Of a stretch of DNA of 64,000 nt, positions 42,836 to 51,318 are shown one piece after another; the stretch's first letter is position 1, and each line of letters starts with the position of its first letter. Under the pieces are notes generated by a model. The model was not told where the DNA came from. It made no database searches and saw nothing but the letters and a program-made list of their open reading frames with translations. The stretch lies in assembly GCF_028649435.1 (NCBI RefSeq), contig NZ_JAQSIN010000010.1. One strand, given 5' to 3'. Made by a program: the position numbers and the translations under genes. Origin of the DNA: Curvibacter microcysteis (GTDB lineage Bacteria > Pseudomonadota > Gammaproteobacteria > Burkholderiales > Burkholderiaceae_C).

Positions 42836-43330
42836 TCAGGCCTGGCCAGCCAGGTCCAGCAGGCGCTGCAAGGCGTGGGCCACGGTGGCGGCGCGCACGG
42901 CAGCGCGGTCGCCCTCAAAGTGCCGCATTTCGCTGTGCACAGCAATCGGAGCGCCGGGGCCACCGCGGCGTTGGCCAAAGCCAAACCAGACCGTGCCCAC
43001 GGGCTTGGCCGCGCTGCCGCCGCCTGGCCCGGCGACGCCGGTGACTGCCACACTCAGTTGGGCTGGTGCGTGGCGCAGCGCGCCTTCGGCCATGGCGCGG
43101 GCCACCGCCTCGCTGACGGCACCGTGGCGCTCGATCAGCTCGGCGGGCACGCCCAGGGACTCGTTTTTGGCGGCATTGGAGTAAGTGACAAAGCCGCGCT
43201 CAAACCAGTCGCTTGAGCCCGCCAGATCGGTGCAGGTGGCCGCGATCAGGCCGCCAGTGCAGCTCTCGGCAGTGACCAGTTTCCACTGCTGCTGGCGCAG
43301 CAAGTCAGCCAAAGCGGTGCAGGAACTCAT
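42836..43330 (-). CDS. pncC: Nicotinamide-nucleotide amidohydrolase (CinA C-terminal family)
   Basis: 164 aa single-domain PncC. The conserved T-A-E-S-C-T-G-G near residue 20 and T-G-V-A-G-P-G-G are present. It deamidates NMN to nicotinate mononucleotide in pyridine-nucleotide recycling. Its ATG overlaps the pgpA stop (ATGA), the usual pgpA-pncC coupling. Confidence 0.93.
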   Translation of the reverse strand: MSSCTALADLLRQQQWKLVTAESCTGGLIAATCTDLAGSSDWFERGFVTYSNAAKNESLGVPAELIERHGAVSEAVARAMAEGALRHAPAQLSVAVTGVAGPGGGSAAKPVGTVWFGFGQRRGGPGAPIAVHSEMRHFEGDRAAVRAATVAHALQRLLDLAGQA

Positions 43331-43887
43331 GCGAAAAACCTCCACAAGGCGATGAGCAGCAGGGTGCAGAAGGCGGCCACCAGGTCGTCGAACAGAATGC
43401 CAAAGCCGCCCTTGGGGCCAAAGCCATGCCACAAATTGTCGGCCCAGCCCACCGGGCCCGGCTTGACCGCATCAAAGAAGCGAAACAGCGCGAAAGCCAC
43501 CAGTTGGCCGCTCAGGCTGGCCGGCGTGATCAGCCACAACACGGCCCAGAAGGCGACCACCTCGTCCCAGACGATGTTGCCCGGGTCCAGGGTGTTGAGG
43601 TGGCGTGCTGTGACGGTGCAGGCCCACCAGCCCACCAGGGTGGAGGCCAGCAGCAGCGCGCCGATCTCGCCGGGGCTGAGCCAGCGCTGCAGCAAGCCAA
43701 ACGCCGCCCAGGCCCACAGCGTGCCCGCGGTGCCTGGTGCCACCGGGCTGAGCCCGGAGCCAAAGCCCATGGCGATCACATGGGCCGGGTGCGACCACAT
43801 GAAGCGGGCGCTTGGGCGCACGCGGGGGCGGGGCAGGGGCGGGTTGGCGCTGGCCAGGGTCGGTTCAGGCGGGAGGCTGGTGTTCAT
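43327..43887 (-). CDS. pgpA: Phosphatidylglycerophosphatase A
   Basis: 186 aa integral membrane phosphatase that makes phosphatidylglycerol. Landmarks are G-S-G-L-S-P-V-A-P-G-T-A-G-T-L, the L-D-P-G-N-I-V-W-D-E-V-V-A-F active-site segment and the K-P-G-P-V-G-W-A-D loop. The start M-N-T-S-L at 43887 overlaps the LysR stop by 4 nt. In many betaproteobacteria thiL precedes pgpA directly; here two other genes lie between. Confidence 0.93.
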   Translation of the reverse strand: MNTSLPPEPTLASANPPLPRPRVRPSARFMWSHPAHVIAMGFGSGLSPVAPGTAGTLWAWAAFGLLQRWLSPGEIGALLLASTLVGWWACTVTARHLNTLDPGNIVWDEVVAFWAVLWLITPASLSGQLVAFALFRFFDAVKPGPVGWADNLWHGFGPKGGFGILFDDLVAAFCTLLLIALWRFFA

Positions 43888-44807
43888 GGGGCGGGCGAGG
43901 TGGCATGGGGCTGCATCTGCTGGAACCATTCGCTCCAATAGTCGATGCAGGCCTGGATTTTGGGCAAGCGGTGGCGCTGCGGCATCAGCATGGCGTAGAT
44001 CGGGAAGTGCTGCACATCGACCCAGTCCTCCAGCACCGGCTGCAGCCGGCCCTGGGCCACCAGGGGCGCGGCGATCAAGGTGTTGCAGCGGCAGATGCCC
44101 AGGTCGTGCAGCACCATGGTCATCATGATGCCGGTGGAATTGGCCCGGTAGTGGCCTTGCACCGGCAACTCGGTGGCTTGGCCGTCGATGATGAAAGGCC
44201 AGCGGTTCAGGTGCATGGCCGCGCTGTTGGTGATCAGGCGGTGCGCGGCCAGTTCGTCAGGGTGCTGGGGCCGGCCAAAACGCGCCAGGTAGCTGGGGCT
44301 GGCGTAGAGGGCACGGCCGTGGTGGCCGATTTCCCGCGCCACCATGGATTCGCTGTGCGGTGCACCCGTGCGCAAGGTGATGTCCACGCCTTCTTGGGCC
44401 ATGTCGATCAGGCGGTCGTCCGAGTGCAGCTCGATCTGCAGGCGCGGGTGGCGCGCCGACAGGCCGACCAGGCTGGGCACGATGATGAAGTGACCCAGGG
44501 CAGGGCTGACCGCCACCTGCACGCTGCCACTGACCTCGCGGGTCTGGCTGGCGAATTCAGCCTCCAGTTCTTCCAGCGTGCCGGTGATGCGCTGGCAGTA
44601 GCCCAAAAAAGTCTGGCCCTCGTCGGTCAGTGACAGGCCCTGGGTGGAGCGCAGGACCAGGCGCACGCCGCATTGCTTTTCAATGCGGCTGAGCGAGCGG
44701 GAGATCTGGCTCACCGGCACCTGGCGCTCGCGCGCCACCGCCGACAGCGTGCCGCGGGTGGCCACGCGCACGAACAAAGCCATGTCATCAAAGTCGAGGT
44801 CTTTCAC
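43884..44807 (-). CDS. LysR-family transcriptional regulator
   Basis: 307 aa. The helix-turn-helix is at about 8-65 (F-V-R-V-A-T-R-G-T-L-S-A-V-A) and the effector-binding domain follows. The start is a GTG at 44807, with TAACAT 7 nt upstream and no Shine-Dalgarno. It is divergent from the tautomerase-like gene, its probable target, and its stop overlaps pgpA. Confidence 0.9.
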   Translation of the reverse strand: MKDLDFDDMALFVRVATRGTLSAVARERQVPVSQISRSLSRIEKQCGVRLVLRSTQGLSLTDEGQTFLGYCQRITGTLEELEAEFASQTREVSGSVQVAVSPALGHFIIVPSLVGLSARHPRLQIELHSDDRLIDMAQEGVDITLRTGAPHSESMVAREIGHHGRALYASPSYLARFGRPQHPDELAAHRLITNSAAMHLNRWPFIIDGQATELPVQGHYRANSTGIMMTMVLHDLGICRCNTLIAAPLVAQGRLQPVLEDWVDVQHFPIYAMLMPQRHRLPKIQACIDYWSEWFQQMQPHATSPAP

Positions 44808-44972
44808 CCGCCCGATGTTAGCGGTCTGGCGGGCTGGGCGGACCCACGCAGGGTGTCTAAGGGCTTTGCAGCGCCTGCAAAACGGGTTTGCTGCGCGTGC
44901 TGTTTCGCGCGGTGGGACTTGTGCCTACAGTGGTTGCAGATAAAAAGGGCCTTGCGCCCACCCAGGAGACCC

Positions 44973-45380
44973 ATGCCCAGCCTGCACCTCAAAGTCGCCC
45001 CACTGCAAAACCCCGAGCGCTACCGCAGCCTGGCGCGGGCCTTGACCGAGCTCAGCGCCCGTGTGCTGCAGTTGCCGGCCGAGACGGTGGTGGTGTTGAT
45101 CGACGACCTGCCCGCCGCCCGCTGGTATGTGGGGGGCGAAGCCGTTGAGCGCCCGACGGCGCAGCTCGACATCACCTTGAACCAGGGCAGCAGCAGCCCG
45201 GCCCAGCGTGCCGACTTCATTGAACAGGCTTTCCAGGAGTTGCAGCGCCAGCTGGCCTATGGCGGCCCCTTGGAGCGCATGAGCCATGTGCTCGTGCATG
45301 AATTGCCGCCCAGCCATTGGGGGGCCGGCGGGCGCACCGAAGCGGAAGGGCTGCGTGGGGCTCAGCCAGTGCTCACTTGA
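44973..45380 (+). CDS. Tautomerase-superfamily protein (long 4-OT-like)
   Basis: 135 aa starting M-P-S-L-H-L-K. The Pro2 needed as catalytic base is present and a V-V-V-L-I-D-D-L strand follows. The length is about twice the classical 4-oxalocrotonate tautomerase, like a fused or CHMI-type member. AGGAG precedes the ATG at 44973. Divergent from the LysR gene; its 3' end overlaps thiL by 8 nt. Substrate unknown. Confidence 0.78.
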   Translation: MPSLHLKVAPLQNPERYRSLARALTELSARVLQLPAETVVVLIDDLPAARWYVGGEAVERPTAQLDITLNQGSSSPAQRADFIEQAFQELQRQLAYGGPLERMSHVLVHELPPSHWGAGGRTEAEGLRGAQPVLT

Positions 45381-46347
45381 AGTGATCGAAAGCCTGGTCC
45401 TGGCGTTGCAGCAGCCGGCCTTGTGCATCGCGCAGGCGCAGGCCGGGCTCGGCTTCGATGCGGCCAATGCGGGTCACGGGGGTTTGGCTGTGCACACTGG
45501 CGGCGTGCACCGCGTCGCGCGCGTTGGTGGGGGCGGTGAACACCAGCTCATAGTCATCCCCGCCGGCCAGCACAAAGCCCAGGGCTTGGTCCTCGTCCAG
45601 TGCGTGGCGGGCGGCGATCAGGCCCAGCGCAGCGTCCGTGTCGATGCAGGCTCCGACCCCGGAGCGGCGCAGGATGTGCCCCAGGTCCCCGATCAGGCCA
45701 TCGCTCACGTCGGCGGCGGCGCTGGCCACTCCGCGCAAGGCCTGACCCAGGGCGACGCGGGGGCTGGGGGTTTCCATGCGCGCTCGAGCGGCTTCAAACA
45801 CGTCCGCGGGCACGCTCAGTTGGCCTCGGAACACCTCCAGCGCCAGGCGGGCGTCGCCCAATTGACCGCTCACATACAGGTCGTCGCCGACTTGGGCCCC
45901 GCTGCGCAGCAGGGCCTGGCTGCGCCCGCCTTGCAACGGCACCTCACCAAACACCGTGATGCACAGGTTCAGCGGGCCTTGGGTGGTGTCGCCGCCAATC
46001 AGCTCGCAGCCATGGGCGTCGGCCAGGGCCAGCAGACCGCGTGAAAAAGGTTCCAGCCATTGTGCGTCGGCGCGCGGCAAGGCCAGGGCCAGGGTGAAGG
46101 CCACAGGCGTGGCGCCGCAGGCGGCCAAGTCGCTGAGGTTCACGGCCAGGGCCTTGTGCCCCAGGCGCTCGGGCGCGACAGTGCTCAAAAAGTGCCGCCC
46201 TTCGACCAGCATGTCGCTGGAGATCGCCAGTGCAGTCCCGGGTGAGGGTTGAATCAGGGCGCAATCGTCACCGACCCCCAGCAGGGTGGGGCCCCCGGGA
46301 CGGGGCGGGCGTGTGAAAAAACGTGCGATCAGGTCAAACTCACCCAT
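45373..46347 (-). CDS. thiL: Thiamine-monophosphate kinase
   Basis: 324 aa. The AIR-synthase-like fold has G-V-G-D-D-C-A-L near the N terminus, M-L-V-E-G-R-H-F, L-I-G-G-D-T-T-Q-G and A-D-V-S-D-G-L. It phosphorylates thiamine monophosphate to the active diphosphate. The ATG at 46347 follows GAGAGGA; upstream in-frame codons were dropped. Confidence 0.95.
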   Translation of the reverse strand: MGEFDLIARFFTRPPRPGGPTLLGVGDDCALIQPSPGTALAISSDMLVEGRHFLSTVAPERLGHKALAVNLSDLAACGATPVAFTLALALPRADAQWLEPFSRGLLALADAHGCELIGGDTTQGPLNLCITVFGEVPLQGGRSQALLRSGAQVGDDLYVSGQLGDARLALEVFRGQLSVPADVFEAARARMETPSPRVALGQALRGVASAAADVSDGLIGDLGHILRRSGVGACIDTDAALGLIAARHALDEDQALGFVLAGGDDYELVFTAPTNARDAVHAASVHSQTPVTRIGRIEAEPGLRLRDAQGRLLQRQDQAFDHFK

Positions 46348-46777
46348 GGGGATTCCTCTCGAGGGCCCAAGCATAAGGGCTGCCGCACACGGGTTTGGAC
46401 GCGCGGTCCGTGACGGGAAGCCCTTGGGCGCTCAGAACTGGGGTTGGGGGCTTATCCCTCATTTGTGGGATGGTCATCAGGGGGAATATTTTTTAACATT
46501 CGATCCATGCTTGCGTATCAGGCTACCCGTCAAAAGGGGCCTTTGCGCCAAGCAACCGTGTTAGCTGTCACACAAGACGACGTTGGTATGCGGCTTTGCC
46601 GCCAGGGAAATAAGAAGAGATCCAGGGTCAACAAGGCGCGTCTCCCATGTTCTTGAGATGAGCAAAGGGATGGGAGGCGTGGGAGACGCGTCCTTTTTGA
46701 GTCCTGAGGTCCGCTGCCGCGGCGGACCATTCCCCCAATGTGCCACCCCTTTTTCGGCCCGGCCTGCGCCGGGCTTT
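46348..46777. other. 430-nt gap without a protein gene
   Basis: No convincing ORF. The left end should carry the minus-strand thiL promoter and ribosome site. The centre holds the promoter-like and terminator-like elements described as a candidate ncRNA. At 46757-46774 is a further GC hairpin (GCCCGGC-CTGC-GCCGGGC) followed by TTTT on the plus strand, abutting the stop of the PAS-LuxR gene. Confidence 0.6.
46463..46698 (+). ncRNA. Candidate small RNA unit (promoter-like box to terminator)
   Basis: A -35-like TTGTGG (46463-46468) and -10-like TATTTT (46487-46492), 18 nt apart, lie in an AT-rich patch. About 135 nt downstream an inverted repeat (46633-46647 with 46680-46695, one bulge) is followed by T5 at 46694-46698, a plausible plus-strand terminator with no plus-strand gene before it. 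A nearby second copy of the right arm (ATGGGAGGCG, 46669-46678) could pair alternatively with the left arm. No known RNA family recognised. Confidence 0.4.
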
Positions 46778-47851
46778 TCAACGCACCGACATCACCCGGC
46801 GGACCAAATCCACCTGCCGGTGCAGGTTTTGTTTGGCCAAGGCGCTTTTGACCTGGCTGCGCACGGTGTGAATCGACAGGTCGGTCATCTGGGCGATTCG
46901 TTTGAGTGGATGGCCCTCCGTCAACAGCACAGCCACCCGGGCTTCCGCCGGCGTCAGTTGCAGCGTGGCGCAGATTTTGGCCAGGAAATCGCTGCGGTCG
47001 AGCAGGCTGGCGATCGAGTCGGGCGGGGACTGAGGGGCCTGTGGCCACAGCTGCCGGGCGGCCATGACGCGCTCAGTCACGTTTTCTACCTGGGACATGA
47101 TGGACGCGACTTGGCCTTGCGGCTGGGTCATGGCCGAGTTGAACCACACCGTGTGCAAGGTCGCGCCATCGTGTTGAACCAGGGTGAGTTCCGCCCGGTT
47201 TTGCAGTTCTTGGCCGCTGCGCAGGCGTTTCAGGGCTGCGTCCAGCGGGCCCTGTGCTTGGCTCTGCTTCAGCAGTTCAGGCAAGGCGCGTCCCCGAACC
47301 TGATCCAGTGACCAGCCAAACCACTGACTGGCCCGCGAGGAGCAGTGCAGCAAGGTCAGATCAGCGTCCATTTCCAGCACCCCCAAGGGGCTGTTTTCCA
47401 TGTGCGAAGCCAGCCTTTGGTTGGCCACGCGCAGGGCGTCTGCCGTCACCTTCAATTCATGCACCCGAAGGGCCACGTTGACGATGCCAATCACGTTGCC
47501 TTCTTCATCGTGCCAGGGGCTGAGGCTGATGTTGTGCCAGCTGGGCACCCCCAGGGCGTCGGGCACTTGTCGTTGGTAATGCACGACCTCGCCTTGCAGC
47601 ACCCGATCGAGGTGGGCTTGAAGCGGCGCCATGTGGTCTGGTCCGTACAGCGTGAGCAGGCTTTGGCCAGCCATCTCTCCCGGGGTGCGTTGAAACCAAC
47701 GGGCGTAGGCGGCGTTGGTGTAGACCAAGCACAGTTCAAGGTCCACCACCGCCACAGGCGCGCTGAGGTCGTGGGTGATCAGCGCCTCGACCAGGGAGGC
47801 GGACAGCAGCGCGGGCCGCGGTGGTTTGGCGTTCAAAACTGGGGCGGTCAT
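46778..47851 (-). CDS. PAS-PAS-LuxR transcriptional regulator
   Basis: 357 aa. Two PAS-like sensor domains (about 25-135 and 150-265) are followed by a LuxR-type helix-turn-helix at the C terminus (L-T-P-A-E-A-R-V-A-V-L-L-T-E-G...I-H-T-V-R-S-Q-V-K-S-A-L). There is no receiver or autoinducer domain and no membrane helix, so it is a soluble one-component sensor. Ligand and targets unknown; it stands alone. Confidence 0.85.
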   Translation of the reverse strand: MTAPVLNAKPPRPALLSASLVEALITHDLSAPVAVVDLELCLVYTNAAYARWFQRTPGEMAGQSLLTLYGPDHMAPLQAHLDRVLQGEVVHYQRQVPDALGVPSWHNISLSPWHDEEGNVIGIVNVALRVHELKVTADALRVANQRLASHMENSPLGVLEMDADLTLLHCSSRASQWFGWSLDQVRGRALPELLKQSQAQGPLDAALKRLRSGQELQNRAELTLVQHDGATLHTVWFNSAMTQPQGQVASIMSQVENVTERVMAARQLWPQAPQSPPDSIASLLDRSDFLAKICATLQLTPAEARVAVLLTEGHPLKRIAQMTDLSIHTVRSQVKSALAKQNLHRQVDLVRRVMSVR

Positions 47852-47995
47852 GGCTTCTGGGGCCGCTCACCCCCAACGGGTCAGCGGCGTGTACCTTGCT
47901 GTCTATTGTGCCCGCAGGCCATGTCGCCTTCTGCCTCGCGGCACAGAACTTGTGCACGATTTGTCAGAGGGCGGAACCGATGGGCGACTGAGTCG

Positions 47996-49981
47996 TCAGC
48001 GCGGCATGAAGAAGCTGGCGGGCGCTTGGCGCAGGCGGGTCCAGATGGCCTGGCGGATGCGCTGGCGCTCCAAGCCGCCGACGCTTTGGGCCCGCAAAGC
48101 CAGCCGGAAGGCCAGGTAAAAGCTGACCGCCAGGTTCAGGGGCCCGATGGCCATCAGACCGGCCACGGCCCACCAGAAGTCGGCGCTGCCCAGGGCGGCC
48201 CAGCCCAACGTGGCCGCGGCCGCACTGACCTGGCCGGTGGACAGGGTGACGTGCCGGACTTCCAGGCCCAGACCAAAAAAGCCCGCGAAAGCCGGCACCA
48301 GGCCCAGCATCAAGCCCAGCGAGATGTTCGCTGCCAGGCCTGATACATTGCGCCGCAACCACTGGCCCCAGCGCTGCGCGCGCGCCGCCCCCAGCCATTG
48401 GGTGAAGCGCGGGTTGTAGCTCAGAGCCGAGTCCAGGCGCTGCAGCACAAACCAGTTCTCGACCCAGCCCGCGATGATGCTGGAGGCAAACAACAGCACC
48501 CCGGTGAAGGCTGCAAACAAAGCGGTGGGGCCGAGCAAGCTCAAGTCGTGCAGGGTGTGGCGGGCATGGGCCTCGTCCACCATGGGGCGCAGGCCCGCCG
48601 CATGCAGGGTGGCACAGATCAGCAGCACCGCCGGGATCACCAGGCCCAGGTTGCCAATGATGGCGGCGATCTGGGAGCGCAGCAGGTGGGCCACCTCGTC
48701 GACGAAGTTGTCCACCGAGTCGGGGGCACTCATGTCCTTGAGCTTGGCCGCCATGGCGGGTGCCGTGACGGCGGGTTGTTTGGTGGCCACCGTCCAGTGC
48801 AGCAGCATGACGATGACGAAGGACAGCGCGTAGCTCAGGCCCGAGGCCAAGCCGCCCCAGAACGCAGACAAGCCCAGCGCATAGATGCTGAATTTGGCCC
48901 AGGTGGTGAAGGCCAGCACCAGCCCACCGCCGGCGGCGGTGCGCAGCATTTCACGGTACTCGGCCGCATCGCGGGTGATGTAGTGCTCGCCGCTTTCCGC
49001 GCTGCGCTCGGCCACCTTGGCGGCCGTGAGTTGCGAACTGGCCGCGATCAGGGCGCGCACGCTGCGGCCCTCTTGGCTGACCAGCACCAGGCGGGCCAGC
49101 AAGCGGGTGGTGTCTTCGGTGGGGGTGCTGCTTTGCAGGCAACTGAGCAACTCTCGGATGCGCCGCACCCGTTCGCGCAGCTGGCGCAGGCGGAACACGA
49201 TGCCCACCGAGATGCCGTGCTCCTCCAGGTGGGTGTAGACCGTTTGGGCGGCCCGACGGCAGGCGTCGAGTTGCTGGCGCAGCACATCGGCCGCGTCCAG
49301 GGCGGTTTGACTGCGTGGCCCCTCGCTCAGCACAGCTTGGCGCAGGCGCTCAAAGTGGGCGGGCAGTTCGTGAAAAGGTCGATCGTGTTGCGCTTGCTCG
49401 GACATGCGCTGGCGAATCTCGGAGGCAAAGCCCGTCGCGCTGACTTGGCCGACGCTGTAAGTCAAGGCGTCCAGCCACAGGCGCTGGCCGAGGCTGGTGG
49501 GGGCTTCGGTTGGTGCGCTTGGGGCCGGAGGCGTGAACAGCAGGGTTTGCACGCGCAGCAGGGTGTCGCTGTCGAGTGCCCGCAGCCACTCGGCGTCGAA
49601 GGGGCTGGGCAGCAGCAGCTCGAACAGCTCGGCCAGGTCGGTCGTCTCCGGGGTGCGCGGGAGGAGTTTTTTACGCAGGCGGTTGCCCAGTTCGCTCATG
49701 AAGGCGTTGTGCGGGGCAAAGCCGTGGTCGGCCAGCAGTGCGGTGGCATCCACCGCGTCCATGAAGCGGCGCCACCAAAGCTGCCATTGGGCCTGCCACT
49801 CGGGGCGCAACTGCACCGCGTCCAACAGCAGGCGCACCCGCGCGACGGCCGCCTGGGTGTCCTCGCCCTGCCCGCGCACCCATTGCAGCAAGCTGATCAG
49901 CCACAGGTGGCGCTGCACCAGCGAGGCATGCGGGTTCAACGAGTCCAGGAGTTGGGGCAGGTCGGGCAGGTGTTGCTTCAT
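47996..49981 (-). CDS. Gcr-like SpecificRecomb-family membrane protein
   Basis: 661 aa. The first half is a soluble helical region with coiled character (about 220-300). The second half has about six hydrophobic helices (from about 345 to 640). The family is named site-specific recombinase after Neisseria gcr, but no tyrosine- or serine-recombinase motif is visible and the membrane topology makes a DNA recombinase unlikely. Function unresolved. It lies 39 nt downstream of apaG on the same strand. Confidence 0.8.
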   Translation of the reverse strand: MKQHLPDLPQLLDSLNPHASLVQRHLWLISLLQWVRGQGEDTQAAVARVRLLLDAVQLRPEWQAQWQLWWRRFMDAVDATALLADHGFAPHNAFMSELGNRLRKKLLPRTPETTDLAELFELLLPSPFDAEWLRALDSDTLLRVQTLLFTPPAPSAPTEAPTSLGQRLWLDALTYSVGQVSATGFASEIRQRMSEQAQHDRPFHELPAHFERLRQAVLSEGPRSQTALDAADVLRQQLDACRRAAQTVYTHLEEHGISVGIVFRLRQLRERVRRIRELLSCLQSSTPTEDTTRLLARLVLVSQEGRSVRALIAASSQLTAAKVAERSAESGEHYITRDAAEYREMLRTAAGGGLVLAFTTWAKFSIYALGLSAFWGGLASGLSYALSFVIVMLLHWTVATKQPAVTAPAMAAKLKDMSAPDSVDNFVDEVAHLLRSQIAAIIGNLGLVIPAVLLICATLHAAGLRPMVDEAHARHTLHDLSLLGPTALFAAFTGVLLFASSIIAGWVENWFVLQRLDSALSYNPRFTQWLGAARAQRWGQWLRRNVSGLAANISLGLMLGLVPAFAGFFGLGLEVRHVTLSTGQVSAAAATLGWAALGSADFWWAVAGLMAIGPLNLAVSFYLAFRLALRAQSVGGLERQRIRQAIWTRLRQAPASFFMPR

Positions 49982-50020
49982 CGATAAGAATCAGGGGGAA
50001 GGGTTGGAAGGGCCCCCGGT

Positions 50021-50419
50021 TCAGTGCAGCACTCGGGCCGGCGTGTGGGGGCCGGCTTGGGCTTCGAGCACGAACAAGGGAATGGGGGCGTCAAAGCGCT
50101 CGCCGTCTTCGGCCACAAAAAAGTAGCTGCCGCGCATGGTGCCGCTGGGCGTGCGCAGGCGGCAGCCGCTGGTGTACTGGAAGGATTCACCCGGTTTCAG
50201 CAGCGGTTGCTGGCCCACCACGCCTAGGCCTTTGACCTCTTCGCAGTGGCCGCGCGCGTCATTGATCAGCCAGTGCCGAGAGATCAGTTGCGCGGCCACC
50301 TCGCCGGTGTTGGTGACGGTCACGGTGTAGGCGAAGCCGTGCAGCGACTGCTCGGGTTGGGACTGGTCGGCCAGGTACTGGGGCTCGACGACGATGCTGA
50401 TCTGGTATTTGCTGGACAT
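50021..50419 (-). CDS. apaG: ApaG (Co2+/Mg2+ efflux-associated DUF525 protein)
   Basis: 132 aa fibronectin-type fold. The signature G-L-G-V-V-G-Q-Q-P and the F-x-Y-T-S-G-C segment are diagnostic. Mutants in related bacteria show Co2+/Mg2+ phenotypes; the molecular role is unknown. Divergent from rpe, a common betaproteobacterial arrangement. Confidence 0.92.
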   Translation of the reverse strand: MSSKYQISIVVEPQYLADQSQPEQSLHGFAYTVTVTNTGEVAAQLISRHWLINDARGHCEEVKGLGVVGQQPLLKPGESFQYTSGCRLRTPSGTMRGSYFFVAEDGERFDAPIPLFVLEAQAGPHTPARVLH

Positions 50420-50591
50420 GGGCGTCAGGAAAGTGGAGAGTCAAAGCGGCTCTGAAGTTCCCGCATTCTGGCATTCAGCGCCGCATCGCGGGCAAGGGGC
50501 GCTGAAATCGACCTTCTCGCGGGTCAGGCTGCTCAGGGCCTTCCCGTCCAGCCCTTCCCGGTGCCGTGGGGCTGCTGCGACAATGTCGGGC

Positions 50592-51296
50592 ATGAAGACC
50601 TCCGCCCCCACCCCCTATCGCATTGCTCCTTCCATTCTGTCGGCCGACTTTGCTCGGTTGGGAGAGGAAGTGCGCGATGTCATCGCCGCCGGTGCCGACT
50701 GGATTCACTTCGACGTCATGGACAACCATTACGTGCCGAACCTGACCTTCGGGCCGATGATTTGCCAGGCGCTCAAGCCGCATGCCAAGACCCCCGAGGG
50801 CCAGGCCGTGCCGATCGACGTGCACCTGATGATCCAGCCGGTGGACGCGCTGGCCGCTGCTTTTGCCGAGGCCGGTGCCGACTACATCAGTTTCCACCCC
50901 GACGCCTCGGGCCATGTGCACCGCAGCATCCAGGCCATCAAGAGCAAGGGCGTGAAGGCGGGCTTGGTGTTCAACCCGGCGCAGCCGCTCGATGTGCTGG
51001 ACTGGGTGATTGAGGACCTGGACCTGATCCTGTTGATGAGCGTCAACCCGGGGTTTGGTGGCCAGAGCTTCATTGACTCCACCCTGCGCAAGATCGAGGC
51101 CGTGCGCCGTCGCATCGACGCGTCGGGCAAGGACATTCGCCTGGAAGTGGACGGCGGCATCAAGACCGACAACATCGCCCGCGTCGCCGCGGCGGGGGCC
51201 GACACCTTTGTCGCGGGCAGCGCGATTTTTGGCCAGCCCAGCTACCAGAGCGTGATCGAGGCCATGCGCAGCCAGCTGGCTGACGTGGCGCGCTGA
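50592..51296 (+). CDS. rpe: Ribulose-phosphate 3-epimerase
   Basis: 234 aa TIM barrel interconverting ribulose 5-phosphate and xylulose 5-phosphate. Landmarks are I-A-P-S-I-L-S-A-D-F, D-V-M-D-N-H-Y-V-P-N, D-V-H-L-M-I, S-V-N-P-G-F-G-G-Q and V-D-G-G-I. GACAAT ends 7 nt before the ATG at 50592 with no Shine-Dalgarno; an ATG three codons earlier falls inside that hexamer and is less likely. In related genomes rpe, gph and trpE are close; here arsC and the chemoreceptor genes lie between. Confidence 0.96.
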   Translation: MKTSAPTPYRIAPSILSADFARLGEEVRDVIAAGADWIHFDVMDNHYVPNLTFGPMICQALKPHAKTPEGQAVPIDVHLMIQPVDALAAAFAEAGADYISFHPDASGHVHRSIQAIKSKGVKAGLVFNPAQPLDVLDWVIEDLDLILLMSVNPGFGGQSFIDSTLRKIEAVRRRIDASGKDIRLEVDGGIKTDNIARVAAAGADTFVAGSAIFGQPSYQSVIEAMRSQLADVAR

Positions 51297-51318
51297 ACGA
51301 CGGGCGCCGCTGTGGCGC

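Noticed and set aside
47996..49981. Evidence of a mobile element from the 'site-specific recombinase' family gene
   Set aside because: No recombinase motif, no flanking direct repeats or attachment sites seen, and conserved housekeeping neighbours.
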